64,000 nt of DNA from Acidovorax defluvii (GTDB taxonomy: Bacteria; Pseudomonadota; Gammaproteobacteria; Burkholderiales; Burkholderiaceae_C): NCBI GenBank assembly GCA_003268905.1, contig QLTU01000007.1, positions 62,001-126,000 of the forward strand. The letters run 5' to 3'. Below, piece after piece: positions 7,499 through 17,737 of this stretch (the first letter of the stretch is position 1; each line of letters opens with the position of its first letter). A program made the position numbers and the translations under genes. Below the pieces are notes generated by a model that was not told the DNA's origin, did not search any database, and saw nothing but the letters and a program-made list of their open reading frames with translations.

Positions 7499-8944
7499 TC
7501 AGCGGTTGTACGCCGTTTCGCCGTGCGAAGTGATGTCCAGACCTTCGCGCTCGGCTTCTTCTGGCACCCGCAGACCCACCAGCAGATCGGCGATCTTGTA
7601 GGCGACGAAGGAGACCACGCCAGACCACACGATGGTGAGCAGCACGCTCTTGACCTGGATCCACAGCTGAGCGCCCATGGCGAAGGTGTCGGGGGTCAGA
7701 CCGCCCGTGCCACCCAGGCTTTGCGAGGCAAACACCGCCGTCAGGATGGCACCGATGATGCCGCCCAGACCGTGCACGCCAAACACATCGAACGCATCGT
7801 CGGCACCCAGCATCTTCTTGAGGCCACCAACGCCCCACAGGCAGACCACGCCAGCGATCAGGCCCAGCACGATGGAACCCATGGGGCCCACGAAACCGGC
7901 AGCCGGCGTGACCGCCACCAGACCCGCCACGGCACCCGAGGCAGCACCCAGCATCGAGGCCTTGCCCTTGTGCAGGGCTTCACCGGCCAGCCACGACAGC
8001 GTGGCAGCACCCGTGGCCAGAATGGTGTTGATGAAGGCCAGGCCAGCCACGCCGTTGGCAGCACCTGCCGAGCCGGCATTGAAGCCAAACCAGCCCACCC
8101 ACAGCAGCGAGGCACCCACCATGGTCAGTGTCAGGCTGTGGGGCGTGAGCGCTTCTTTGCCGAAGCCGATGCGCTTGCCCACCATGTAGGCACCCACCAG
8201 GCCAGCGATACCGGCATTGATGTGCACCACGGTGCCACCGGCGAAGTCGAGCGCGCCGTCCTTGCCCAGAAGGCCGCCGCCCCACACCATGTGGGCCATG
8301 GGGATGTAGCTGAAGGTGAACCACAGCACGGCGAAGATCAGCACGGCGGCGAACTTGATGCGCTCGGCAAACGATCCCACGATCAGCGCCACGGTGATGG
8401 CGGCAAAGGTGGACTGGAAGGCCACGAACACATATTCGGGAATGGTTGGCAGCAGGCCCGACAGCGTGTCTGGCGCGATGCCCTTCAGGAAGATCTTGTC
8501 AAACCCTCCGAAGAACTGGCCCTCGCCGGCGAACGTCAGGCTGTAGCCATAAACGGCCCACAGCACGGTGATCAGCGCAAAGATCACGAACACCTGCACC
8601 AGCACCGACAGCATGTTCTTGGAACGGGCCAGGCCGCCGTAGAACAGTGCCAGGCCCGGAATGACCATCAGGATCACAAGCATGGTGGACGTGAGCATCC
8701 AGGCGGTGTCACCCGAGTCGAGCTTGGGCGCGGGTGCCGTGGGGGCCGCTTCGGCGGCTGCAACCGGTTCGGCGGCGGGCGCTGGGGCCTCGGCGACAGG
8801 TGCAGCCACAGGGGCTGGCGCAGCGGCATCGGCCACCGGGGCGGCGATGGTGGTGTCGGCCGGGGCGGGTGCCTGGGCCAAGGACAGGGTTCCTGCGGAC
8901 AGCAGACTCAGTCCCAGAATGAAGGAGGCAAGCAGTTTTTTCAT
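7499..8944 (-). CDS. amtB: Ammonium transporter AmtB
   Basis: A 481-residue ammonium channel of the inner membrane. A signal peptide (about 1-23) and an Ala/Pro-rich periplasmic stretch (about 25-75) precede eleven transmembrane helices. The Amt signature is seen in DFAGGTVVHINAGIAGLVGA, which includes one pore His, and FGVHGLGGIIGAI holds the second. The extended Ala/Pro N-terminus is common in betaproteobacterial AmtB. It follows glnK by 42 bp and a sigma54/NtrC-type promoter lies upstream of torF, so expression should rise in nitrogen limitation. GlnK is expected to block the channel when nitrogen is plentiful. Confidence 0.96.
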   Translation of the reverse strand: MKKLLASFILGLSLLSAGTLSLAQAPAPADTTIAAPVADAAAPAPVAAPVAEAPAPAAEPVAAAEAAPTAPAPKLDSGDTAWMLTSTMLVILMVIPGLALFYGGLARSKNMLSVLVQVFVIFALITVLWAVYGYSLTFAGEGQFFGGFDKIFLKGIAPDTLSGLLPTIPEYVFVAFQSTFAAITVALIVGSFAERIKFAAVLIFAVLWFTFSYIPMAHMVWGGGLLGKDGALDFAGGTVVHINAGIAGLVGAYMVGKRIGFGKEALTPHSLTLTMVGASLLWVGWFGFNAGSAGAANGVAGLAFINTILATGAATLSWLAGEALHKGKASMLGAASGAVAGLVAVTPAAGFVGPMGSIVLGLIAGVVCLWGVGGLKKMLGADDAFDVFGVHGLGGIIGAILTAVFASQSLGGTGGLTPDTFAMGAQLWIQVKSVLLTIVWSGVVSFVAYKIADLLVGLRVPEEAEREGLDITSHGETAYNR

Positions 8945-8986
8945 GGCATGTACTCTCTGTGGGATGCAGCGGGCTTGGGGCCGTGC

Positions 8987-10103
<1,117 letters not shown>

Positions 10104-10141
10104 GGTTCCTCCGGTAGGTCTAAAGTGGGTACACACCGGTT

Positions 10142-10158
10142 AAGCACGGTCCGTGCCA
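10142..10158 (-). promoter_or_regulatory. Sigma54 (-24/-12) promoter for torF-glnK-amtB
   Basis: On the minus strand TGGCACGGACCGTGCTT matches the sigma54 consensus TGGCACG-N4-TTGCW at every position but one, with the GG and GC elements exactly spaced. It lies about 40 bp before the torF start. The NtrC-like palindrome lies about 80 bp further upstream. Confidence 0.75.
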
Positions 10159-10237
10159 TGTCGCAAAACACCGCGGCGGCACGCCCTGCGCCCGAGGTCT
10201 GCATTCGCCCTTACATTGGTGGTGGCGCCGCGCCATC

Positions 10238-10252
10238 GCACCCGAGTGGTGC
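10238..10252. promoter_or_regulatory. NtrC-like enhancer palindrome
   Basis: GCACC-N5-GGTGC is a perfect inverted repeat that matches the core of NtrC sites (TGCACC-N5-GGTGCA). It lies about 80 bp upstream of the sigma54 promoter, a normal enhancer distance. It also falls about 60 bp before comM on the other strand. Confidence 0.65.
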
Positions 10253-10314
10253 GCAGCACGGCCGTCAGACAACAACCATCCACCCACCGCACCTATCTGG
10301 GGAGAAAACCGTTC

Positions 10315-11865
10315 ATGAGTCTTGCATTGGTGCAAAGTCGCGCGCTTCTGGGGCTGCAGGCGCCCTCGGTCACCGTCGAGGTGCATCTGGCCAACGGGCT
10401 CCCCAGCTTCACCCTGGTCGGTCTGGCCGATGTGGAGGTGAAGGAGGCGCGCGAGCGTGTGCGCTCGGCACTGCAGAACGCGGGGCTGGAGTTTCCCCAC
10501 AACAAACGCATCACCGTGAACCTGGCGCCCGCCGATCTGCCCAAGGACTCTGGCCGCTTTGACTTGCCCATCGCCCTGGGCATTCTGGCGGCCAGCGGAC
10601 AGATCGACGCGAGCCGCCTGGCCGGCCATGAGTTTGCGGGCGAGCTGTCGTTGTCTGGCCAGTTGCGCCCCGTGCGCGGCGCCCTGGCCACCAGCCTGGC
10701 GCTGCGTGCCCACCAGGTGGCGGTGCGGCTGGTGCTGCCACCGGGCAGCGCCGAAGAAGCCGCCCTGGTGCCCGGTGCCCAGGTTTACCGCGCGCGCCAC
10801 CTGCTGGATGTGGTGCGGCATTTTTTACCGGCAGGCGCCCAGGAGCCCATCGACGACAACGCTGCCGATGACGACGGCTGGTGCCTGCTGCAGCCCGCAC
10901 CGATGGCGACGCAAGCGGTCTATGCCGACCTTTCGGATGTCAAGGGCCAGGTGGTTGCCAAACGCGCACTTGAAATCGCGGCCGCCGGCGGGCACAGCCT
11001 ATTGATGATGGGCCCGCCGGGCTCGGGCAAGTCCATGCTGGCCCAGCGCTTTGCCGGGCTGCTGCCAGCCATGACCATGGAAGAGGCCCTCGAAAGCGCG
11101 GCAGTGGCCAGCCTGGCAGGCCGCTTTAGCGCCGCGCAGTGGGCGCAGCGGCCCACCAGCCAGCCCCACCACACCGCATCGGCCGTGGCGCTGGTGGGCG
11201 GGGGCTCCCCGCCGCAGCCCGGAGAAATATCACTGGCCCACCACGGGGTGCTGTTTCTGGACGAATTGCCAGAGTTTCCCCGTGCCGCGCTGGAAGCCCT
11301 GCGCGAGCCGCTGGAGACCGGGCGCATCACCATTGCGCGCGCCGCGCGGCGTGCGGAGTTTCCGGCGTGTTTTCAGATGGTGGCCGCCATGAACCCCTGC
11401 CCCTGTGGCTTTTTGGGGTCGGCGCAGCGCGCCTGCCGTTGCACGCCCGACCAGGTGGCGCGTTACCAGGGCAAGCTCAGCGGGCCGCTGCTCGATCGCA
11501 TCGATCTGCATGTGGAGGTGCCTGCCTTGCCAGCCAACGACCTGCTGGACGCGCCAGCGGGCGAGGCCAGCGCCGACGTGCGCGAGCGCGTGGCCCGCGC
11601 CCGCCAAGCGGCCATGGCACGCCAGGGCAAGTCCAACCAGGCGCTGCAGGGCCAGGAGATCGACACCCACACCGCCCTGGAGCCCGCTGCCACGCAGTTT
11701 CTGCAAACCGCCGCAGCCCGCCTGGGCTGGTCGGCCCGCAGCACGCACCGCACCCTGAAGGTGGCGCGCACCATTGCCGACCTGGCGGGCGCCACCAGCA
11801 CGCAGGTGGCCCATGTGGCCGAGGCCGTGCAATACCGGCGCGTGCTGCGCAGCCCGGGCGCATGA
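10315..11865 (+). CDS. comM: YifB/ComM family Mg-chelatase-like AAA+ ATPase
   Basis: A 516-residue AAA+ protein. The N-terminal ComM domain (SLALVQSRALLGLQAPSVTVEVHL... FTLVGLADVEVKEARERVRSAL) is followed by the Mg-chelatase ATPase core. That core has Walker A GPPGSGKS near residue 233, Walker B VLFLDELPEF, and a Cys motif NPCPCGFLG with CRCTP. The C-terminal domain carries SARSTHRTLKVARTIADL. ComM is a hexameric helicase that drives branch migration during natural transformation. Length is typical. It is divergent from the torF operon. Confidence 0.92.
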   Translation: MSLALVQSRALLGLQAPSVTVEVHLANGLPSFTLVGLADVEVKEARERVRSALQNAGLEFPHNKRITVNLAPADLPKDSGRFDLPIALGILAASGQIDASRLAGHEFAGELSLSGQLRPVRGALATSLALRAHQVAVRLVLPPGSAEEAALVPGAQVYRARHLLDVVRHFLPAGAQEPIDDNAADDDGWCLLQPAPMATQAVYADLSDVKGQVVAKRALEIAAAGGHSLLMMGPPGSGKSMLAQRFAGLLPAMTMEEALESAAVASLAGRFSAAQWAQRPTSQPHHTASAVALVGGGSPPQPGEISLAHHGVLFLDELPEFPRAALEALREPLETGRITIARAARRAEFPACFQMVAAMNPCPCGFLGSAQRACRCTPDQVARYQGKLSGPLLDRIDLHVEVPALPANDLLDAPAGEASADVRERVARARQAAMARQGKSNQALQGQEIDTHTALEPAATQFLQTAAARLGWSARSTHRTLKVARTIADLAGATSTQVAHVAEAVQYRRVLRSPGA

Positions 11866-11928
11866 AACACCCGGCCGCCGCGCACGGCCCCGGGCCTGGC
11901 CCGTACACACCGCAAAAACCGCAGGGCA

Positions 11929-11986
11929 ATGCTATATGTTTAATAGCTGCCTGCGCTTTACTATAAAGGGCTAGAGGCCAATTTCA
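11929..11986 (+). repeat. Short dispersed intergenic repeat, copy 1
   Basis: One of nine related elements in the window, with core AATAGCTGC..GCGCTTTACTA..AAGGGCTAGAGGCC. It lies in the 155-bp gap between the convergent comM and livF genes. The core is an imperfect inverted repeat. Confidence 0.7.
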
Positions 11987-12020
11987 CTCATATTTCCCGA
12001 GAACCCCGAGGATTCGGTCG

Positions 12021-12812
12021 CTACACCCCGAGGTACTGGCGCCGCACGGCCAGGTCGGCCACCAGCGCCGCCATGGTGCTGTGGTGGCAGATCTGGCCCT
12101 TTTCGAGCACATAGGCGCGGTCGGCTACCGCCTCGGCAAAGTAGAGGTTTTGTTCAGACAGCAGCACGCTCACGCCCTGGGCCTTGAGTTGCAAAATGGT
12201 GCGGGCCATCTGCTCGACGATCAGCGGGGCCACGCCTTCGGACGGCTCATCGAGCAGCACCAGCAGCGGCTGGCCCATGAGGGTGCGCGCCACCGTAAGC
12301 ATCTGCTGCTCGCCGCCACTCATGCGGCCGCCGGGCCGGTGGGGCATTTCGCCCAGATTGGGAAACAGCGCAAACAGGCGCTCGGGTGTCCAGTGCGGCG
12401 CGGCGCGGCCGTCGGGCCAGTGGCGCGCGCCCTGGCGCCCCACTTCCAGGTTTTCAAGCACGCTCAGGTCGGTGAAGATTCGCCGCTCTTCGGGCACATA
12501 GCCCAGCCCCATGCGCGCCACCTGGTAGGGCGCGCTGCGCGCAATGTCGCGCCCCAAAAATCGCAACTGCCCTCCCTGCTGAATCTCGCGGCGCACCTCC
12601 AGGCCCACGATGGCCTTGAGCGTGGTGGACTTGCCGGCACCGTTGCGGCCCATCAACGCCACGACCTCGCCGCGCCCCACCTGCAAATCCACGCCAAACA
12701 GCACCTGCGCTGCGCCATACCAGGCGGCCAGCCCCTGCACCTGCAGCAAAGGGGCCGACAAGGCGGACTGGGGCGTTGCGGTTGGCACAACCACGGATGC
12801 GCGGGCCGTCAC
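12021..12812 (-). CDS. LIV-type ABC transporter ATP-binding protein (LivF-like), cluster 1
   Basis: A 263-residue ATPase of a HAAT (branched-chain amino acid or related solute) importer. It shows Walker A GRNGAGKST, signature MSGGEQQML, Walker B LLVLLDEPSEG and the switch His region. The LivF type is judged from YVPEERRIFTDLSVLENL. It overlaps the livG-like gene by 4 bp. The cluster runs binding protein, fused permease, LivG and LivF. The solute cannot be told from sequence; aromatic acids, amides and urea are also handled by this family. Confidence 0.88.
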   Translation of the reverse strand: MTARASVVVPTATPQSALSAPLLQVQGLAAWYGAAQVLFGVDLQVGRGEVVALMGRNGAGKSTTLKAIVGLEVRREIQQGGQLRFLGRDIARSAPYQVARMGLGYVPEERRIFTDLSVLENLEVGRQGARHWPDGRAAPHWTPERLFALFPNLGEMPHRPGGRMSGGEQQMLTVARTLMGQPLLVLLDEPSEGVAPLIVEQMARTILQLKAQGVSVLLSEQNLYFAEAVADRAYVLEKGQICHHSTMAALVADLAVRRQYLGV

Positions 12813-13600
12813 GGCGCGCTCCCGCCCGTGGGCACATGACCGAACATGCTGCCGCTGCCCAGATACACCTGCTGCACCTGGGCGTTGTCGCGAATGGCCT
12901 GCGGCGTGCCCTCGGCCAGCAGGCGCCCGCGCGCCAGCACCATCACGCGGTCGGCGTGGGCAAACACCACATCCATGCTGTGCTCGGTGAACAGCACGCC
13001 CATCGCCCGCTCGCGCGCCAGTTGCTGCGTGAGCGCCATCAGCGCCAGGCGCTCCGCCGGGGCCATGCCGGCCGTGGGCTCATCCATCAGCAGCAGCCGG
13101 GGCGCATGGGCCAGCGCCATGGCCAGCTCCACCCGCTTCACGTCGCCATAGGCCAGCGCACTGCAGGGGCGCAGCGCCTGCGCCGCCATGCCCACCTGAT
13201 CGAGCAGCGCCAGCGCATCGGCGCGCCGGTGGTTCTGCGCGCGCGGCCAGAACGAAAACAGGCGCCCGTCCGCCGACAGCAGGGCCATCTGCACGTTTTC
13301 CACCACGGTGAGCGAGGCAAAGGTTTCAGCGATCTGAAAGGTGCGCCCTACGCCCTGCTGCCAGATGGCGCGCGGCGGCAGGCCGGCAATGTCCACCCCG
13401 GCCAGCTCGATGGTGCCCGCATCGGGCCGCAGCTGGCCGCCCACCATGTTGAAGGTGGTGGACTTGCCCGCGCCGTTGGGCCCGATCAGGGCCAGCATCT
13501 CGCCCGGCGCCAGCGCAAAATCCACGCCATCGACCGCCAGCACACCGCCAAAGGCCTTGCGCAGGCCGCTCACCTGCAGCAGCGAGGACACAGCGCTCAT
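12809..13600 (-). CDS. LIV-type ABC transporter ATP-binding protein (LivG-like), cluster 1
   Basis: A 263-residue LivG-type ATPase with Walker A GPNGAGKST, VGRTFQIAETFASLTVVENV typical of LivG, Walker B LLLMDEPTAGM and the C-terminal VFAHADRVMVLARGRLLAEGTP. The ABC signature is degenerate: the region reads ALAYGDVKRVELAMAL, with YGD in place of SGG-like residues, a variant common in this subfamily. The ATG at 13600 overlaps the permease stop by 4 bp, so translation is coupled. A much longer upstream frame is only a shadow of the permease gene. Confidence 0.88.
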   Translation of the reverse strand: MSAVSSLLQVSGLRKAFGGVLAVDGVDFALAPGEMLALIGPNGAGKSTTFNMVGGQLRPDAGTIELAGVDIAGLPPRAIWQQGVGRTFQIAETFASLTVVENVQMALLSADGRLFSFWPRAQNHRRADALALLDQVGMAAQALRPCSALAYGDVKRVELAMALAHAPRLLLMDEPTAGMAPAERLALMALTQQLARERAMGVLFTEHSMDVVFAHADRVMVLARGRLLAEGTPQAIRDNAQVQQVYLGSGSMFGHVPTGGSAP

Positions 13601-15492
13601 GGCGCGCTCCTGCGGGCCTGCCAGCGCAGGGCCAGAAGCCGTGCAAACCCTGCCAGCCCCTGCGGAAACAGCAGCACCAGCGCCAGCATGGTGCCACCCA
13701 GCACGGCGCGCCAGTAATCGGTGTTGCGGGCCACGGTGTCGTGCAGCCAGGTAAAGGTGACCGCGCCCACCCAGGGGCCCGCCAGATTCTGCACGCCGCC
13801 CAGCAGCACCATCACCAGCCCATCCACCGACTTGCCCACAGACAGCCCTTCGGGCGAAATGCTGCCCTTGGAAAACACATACAGCGCCCCGGCCAGGCCG
13901 GCAAAAACGCCCGCCACCACAAACGCCGCCCACTGCAGGCGGCGCCCGTCCATGCCAATGGCATCGGCCCGCAGGGCCGAGTCGCGCACCGCGCGCAGTG
14001 CATAGCCAAACGGCGCCAGCAGCACACGCCGCAGCAGCATCACGCCCGCCGCTACCAAAGCAAGGGTCAAGAGGTAATAGGCCTGTTGGCTGGCCAGCCA
14101 CGGCGCGGGCCACACGCCGGCAATGCCGTTGCTGCCGCCGGTAACGGCGTCCCACTGGTAGCACAGCGCCCAGGTGATCTGCGCAAACGCCAGCGTGAGC
14201 ATGGTGAGGTACACGCCCGACAGCCGCACACAGAACCAGCCATACACGAGCGCCGCAACGCCTGCGGCCAGCGGTGCCAGCAGCAGGGCCACTTCCATGC
14301 GCACCCCGGCCGACTGCACCAGCAGAGCCGCCGCATAGGCCCCCAGCCCGAAATAGGCGGCATGGCCAAACGAGTGCATGCCCGCCGGCCCCATGAGGAA
14401 ATGCAGGCTGGAGGCAAAGAGCACCGCCACCAGCAAATCCACCAGCAGCACCGGCGCATAGGGCCAGGCCCCCGCCAACAGTGGCACCAGCGCCAGCGCG
14501 GCAAGAAGGGCCCAGCCAGCCCATTGCACGCCCCGGCTGGCGGGATGCAGCGGCGCCTCGGCCACGCCGGCCGCGTGCACCTGGGGCTGCGGCCGCCCCA
14601 GCAGCCCCCAGGGCCGCCACACCAGCACCACGGCCATGACGAGAAACTCGACCACCAGCGTCATCTTGGACAGCGACAGGCTGATGCCCCCCACCTCCAC
14701 CAGCCCTGCCCACACGCACACCGCCTTGAGCTCGGCAATCAGCAGCGCCGCCACAAACGCGCCAGGGATCGAGCCCATGCCGCCCACCACCACCACCACG
14801 AAGGCCGCGCCAATGGTGTTCAGGTCCATGTCGAGCTGGGCGGGCTCGCGCGGCAGCTGCAGCGCGCCGGCCAGGCCCGCCAGCAAAGCGCCCAGCGCAA
14901 ACACGCCGGTGAACAGCCAGGCCTGGTTGACGCCCAGGGCGCCCACCATGCCGCGGTCTTGCGTGGCTGCGCGCACCAGCGTGCCCCAGCGCGTGCGGTG
15001 CAGGCCCAGCCACAGCAGGCCCAGCACCAGCGGGCCCACCACCATCAAAAACAGGTCATAGGTCGGGAACTGCCGGCCCAGAATTTCGACCGCCCCCTCC
15101 AGCCCCGGCGCACGCGGCCCGAAAAGCTCTTCGGGGCCCCAGGCCCACAGCACGGCATCCTTGATCACGAGCACCAGCGCGAAAGTGGCCAGCAGCTGAA
15201 AAAGCTCGGGCGCGCGATAGATGCGCCGCAGGAGCACCACCTCCACCAGCGCCCCCAGTGCCGCCGTGGCCAGCGGTGCCAGCAGCAGCGCCGGCCAAAA
15301 ACCGATGGCGGCGCCCAGGTGCTCCACCAGCGAATACGCCACGTAGATGCCCAGCATGAAAAATGAGCCGTGGGCGAAGTTGACGATGCGCATGACCCCG
15401 AAGATCAGCGACAGCCCCGCCGACACCAGAAACAGCGACGACGCCGAAGCCAGCCCGTTGAGCAACTGGACAAGCAGACCGGAAAAACTCAT
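13597..15492 (-). CDS. Fused LivH-LivM permease, cluster 1
   Basis: A 631-residue protein that joins both permease subunits of a HAAT transporter in one chain. Residues 1 to about 300 are LivH-like (GLSLIFGVMRIVNFAHGSFFMLG, GMGSIPGAFVAAL). About 320-631 are LivM-like (MGPAGMHSFGHAAYFGLGAYAAAL, VYLTMLTLAFAQI, GGVQNLAGPWVGAV). In most systems, including cluster 2 here, these are separate genes. The ATG at 15492 is used; the TTG six bases upstream is less likely. The inner membrane channel would pair with the two ATPases downstream. Confidence 0.9.
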   Translation of the reverse strand: MSFSGLLVQLLNGLASASSLFLVSAGLSLIFGVMRIVNFAHGSFFMLGIYVAYSLVEHLGAAIGFWPALLLAPLATAALGALVEVVLLRRIYRAPELFQLLATFALVLVIKDAVLWAWGPEELFGPRAPGLEGAVEILGRQFPTYDLFLMVVGPLVLGLLWLGLHRTRWGTLVRAATQDRGMVGALGVNQAWLFTGVFALGALLAGLAGALQLPREPAQLDMDLNTIGAAFVVVVVGGMGSIPGAFVAALLIAELKAVCVWAGLVEVGGISLSLSKMTLVVEFLVMAVVLVWRPWGLLGRPQPQVHAAGVAEAPLHPASRGVQWAGWALLAALALVPLLAGAWPYAPVLLVDLLVAVLFASSLHFLMGPAGMHSFGHAAYFGLGAYAAALLVQSAGVRMEVALLLAPLAAGVAALVYGWFCVRLSGVYLTMLTLAFAQITWALCYQWDAVTGGSNGIAGVWPAPWLASQQAYYLLTLALVAAGVMLLRRVLLAPFGYALRAVRDSALRADAIGMDGRRLQWAAFVVAGVFAGLAGALYVFSKGSISPEGLSVGKSVDGLVMVLLGGVQNLAGPWVGAVTFTWLHDTVARNTDYWRAVLGGTMLALVLLFPQGLAGFARLLALRWQARRSAP

Positions 15493-15534
15493 GCGCAATT
15501 CACCGGGCGATGCGGTAGCGGGGCGGGGCCAATG

Positions 15535-16740
15535 TCAATCGGCTGCGCGCAATTTCCGCACCTCCTCGGCCGGCGGCTGAAAGCGCGCACCGTCGAGGTA
15601 GCGGAAGTCCGACATCGCGCCCACGCCGTTTTGCAGGCGCGTGCGGCCCACAAACGCGCCCATGGTCGACTGGTGGTCTTCGGGGCGGTAGCGAATGGGG
15701 CCAAACGGCGATGTCACCTCCAGCCCCTTGAAGGCGGCGATCAGCTTTTCAGTGTCGCTGCCACCGGCCTTGCGCAGGCCTGCGGCCAGCGAGTGAATGG
15801 CCGTGTAGCCCACCACCGATCCCAGCCGGGGATGGTCGTTGAAGCGCTCTTTGTAGGCCTTCAGAAACGCCTGGTGCTCGGTGGTCTGGATGCCATACCA
15901 GGGGTAGCCAGTGACGATCCAGCCCACCGGCGCCTCGCCCTTGAGCGGGTCCAGGTACTCGGGCTCACCCGTCAGCAGGCTCACCACCTCGCGCCCCTTG
16001 AACAGGCCGCGGGTGTTGCCCTCGCGCACCAGGCGCGCCAGATCGGCGGCGAACAGCACGTTGAAGATGGCGTCGGGCCGTGCGTCGGCCAGGGCCTGCA
16101 CCACGCTGCCCGCATCCACCTTGCCCAGGGGCGGCGCCTGCTCGGCCACAAACTCCACGTCGGGCTGGGCGGCCTTGAGCAGCTTCTTGAACGTGGCCGC
16201 TGCCGACTGGCCGTATTCGTAGTTGGGGTAAACGATGGCCCAGCGCTTTTTCTTCAGGGCCGCAGCCTCGGGCACCAGCATGGCCACCTGCATATAGGTG
16301 GAAGCGCGCAGGCGGAAGGTGTAGCGGTTGCCGTTTTCCCAGACGATCTTGTCGGTCAGCGGCTCGGCGGCAAGAAAGAAAACCTTTTTCTGCTTGGCGA
16401 AGTCGGTCAGGGCCAGCCCCACATGCGACAGAAAGCTGCCCATGAGCACATCCACCTTCTCGCGCGCCAGCAACTCGTCGGCGGCCCGCACGGCATCGCC
16501 GGGGTTGCCGTTGTCGTCGCGCACCACCAGCTCCAGCTTGCGGCCCTGAATGCCGCCCGCGCTGTTGACCTCTGCCACGGCCAGCTCCATCCCCTTTTTG
16601 TAAGGGCCCAGGAAGGCAGGCTGCGCCTTGTAGCTGTTGATCTCACCGATCTTGATCGCGCCCTGGGCATGCACCGCGCCAGCGGCAAGTGACAGACCGG
16701 CCACGAACAGGGCCCCAAGGGCGGCAGAGAAGCTTCGCAT
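15535..16740 (-). CDS. LIV-type ABC transporter periplasmic binding protein, cluster 1
   Basis: A 401-residue type I periplasmic binding protein with a signal peptide ending near AGAVHAQG. The mature part begins IKIGEINSYKAQPAFLGPYKKGMELAVAEVNSAGG, the usual Peripla_BP_6 start, and continues through QGRKLELVVRDDNGNPGDAVRAADELL. It would deliver the solute to the fused permease. AAGGA precedes the ATG at 16740. It is the first gene of the cluster and divergent from fpr, so the promoter should lie in 16741-16936, where I see no clear operator. Confidence 0.9.
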   Translation of the reverse strand: MRSFSAALGALFVAGLSLAAGAVHAQGAIKIGEINSYKAQPAFLGPYKKGMELAVAEVNSAGGIQGRKLELVVRDDNGNPGDAVRAADELLAREKVDVLMGSFLSHVGLALTDFAKQKKVFFLAAEPLTDKIVWENGNRYTFRLRASTYMQVAMLVPEAAALKKKRWAIVYPNYEYGQSAAATFKKLLKAAQPDVEFVAEQAPPLGKVDAGSVVQALADARPDAIFNVLFAADLARLVREGNTRGLFKGREVVSLLTGEPEYLDPLKGEAPVGWIVTGYPWYGIQTTEHQAFLKAYKERFNDHPRLGSVVGYTAIHSLAAGLRKAGGSDTEKLIAAFKGLEVTSPFGPIRYRPEDHQSTMGAFVGRTRLQNGVGAMSDFRYLDGARFQPPAEEVRKLRAAD

Positions 16741-16936
16741 CAATAATCCTTTGTCCGACATCACAGAGGTCGAAACCGGAAAATGTACCGCCCCTCGCAT
16801 TTGCCGGACAATGTGCGGGTTTGCCCGGCAGTCCGGGGTGCCCGCCAGGCTTCGCCCCGCCAGCACCGCCGCCGCCCTGAGAGGCTGAGCCCGCCCCCTG
16901 TTGGGGCCTTGTTTTTTTCATTCCTGCCAAGAAACC

Positions 16937-17710
16937 ATGAGTGCATTTCTCGAAGAACGCGTGCTGACCGTTCACCACTGGACCGACCGGCTTTTCAGCT
17001 TCACCACCACCCGCGACCCGGCGCTGCGCTTTTCCAACGGGCACTTCACCATGATCGGCCTGAAGGTGAACGACAAGCCACTGCTGCGCGCCTACAGCAT
17101 CGTCAGCGCCAACTACGAAGAGCACCTGGAGTTCCTGTCCATCAAGGTGCCCGACGGCCCGCTGACCTCGCGCCTGCAGCACATCCAGGTGGGCGACACC
17201 ATCATCGTCGGCAAGAAGCCCACCGGCACCCTGCTGATCGACTACCTGCTGCCAGCCAAGCGCCTGTACATGCTGTCCACCGGCACGGGCCTGGCGCCGT
17301 TCATGAGCGTGATCCGCGACCCCGAGACCTATGAAAAGTTCGAGGAAGTGATCCTGGTGCACGGTGTGCGCGAGGTGAAAGAGCTGGCTTACCACGACTA
17401 CATCACCCAGGAGCTGCCCCAGCACGAGTTCCTGGGCGAGCTGGTGAGCAAGCAGCTCAAGTACTACCCCACGGTCACGCGCGAACCCTTCCGCAACCAG
17501 GGCCGCATCAACGACCTGATCGAAAACGGCAAGCTGTTCACCGACCTGGGCATCCCGGCACTGAACCCGCTGGAAGACCGCGTGATGCTCTGCGGCAGCC
17601 CCGAAATGCTGGCCTCGCTCAAGACGCTGCTGGAGCAGCGCGATTTCGAAGAAGGCAACACCACCAAGCCCGGTGACTTTGTCATCGAGCGCGCATTCGT
17701 CGAGAAATAA
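16937..17710 (+). CDS. fpr: Ferredoxin-NADP reductase
   Basis: A 257-residue flavoprotein that transfers electrons between NADPH and ferredoxin or flavodoxin. The FAD-binding motif RAYSIVSANY, the NADP-binding LSTGTGLAPFMSV and the C-terminal region GDFVIERAFVEK are all typical of bacterial FPR (subclass I). Length matches E. coli Fpr closely. The start at 16937 (MSAFLEER) is chosen because the upstream residues are not family-like. An IclR-type regulator follows 27 bp downstream on the same strand. Confidence 0.93.
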   Translation: MSAFLEERVLTVHHWTDRLFSFTTTRDPALRFSNGHFTMIGLKVNDKPLLRAYSIVSANYEEHLEFLSIKVPDGPLTSRLQHIQVGDTIIVGKKPTGTLLIDYLLPAKRLYMLSTGTGLAPFMSVIRDPETYEKFEEVILVHGVREVKELAYHDYITQELPQHEFLGELVSKQLKYYPTVTREPFRNQGRINDLIENGKLFTDLGIPALNPLEDRVMLCGSPEMLASLKTLLEQRDFEEGNTTKPGDFVIERAFVEK

Positions 17711-17737
17711 GACCACCGGCGCCACGATAATCCGCGC

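Noticed and set aside
13601-15013. Long N-terminal extension of the livG-like frame
   Set aside because: The extension is a frame shadow of the fused permease; the ATPase starts at 13600 with normal length.
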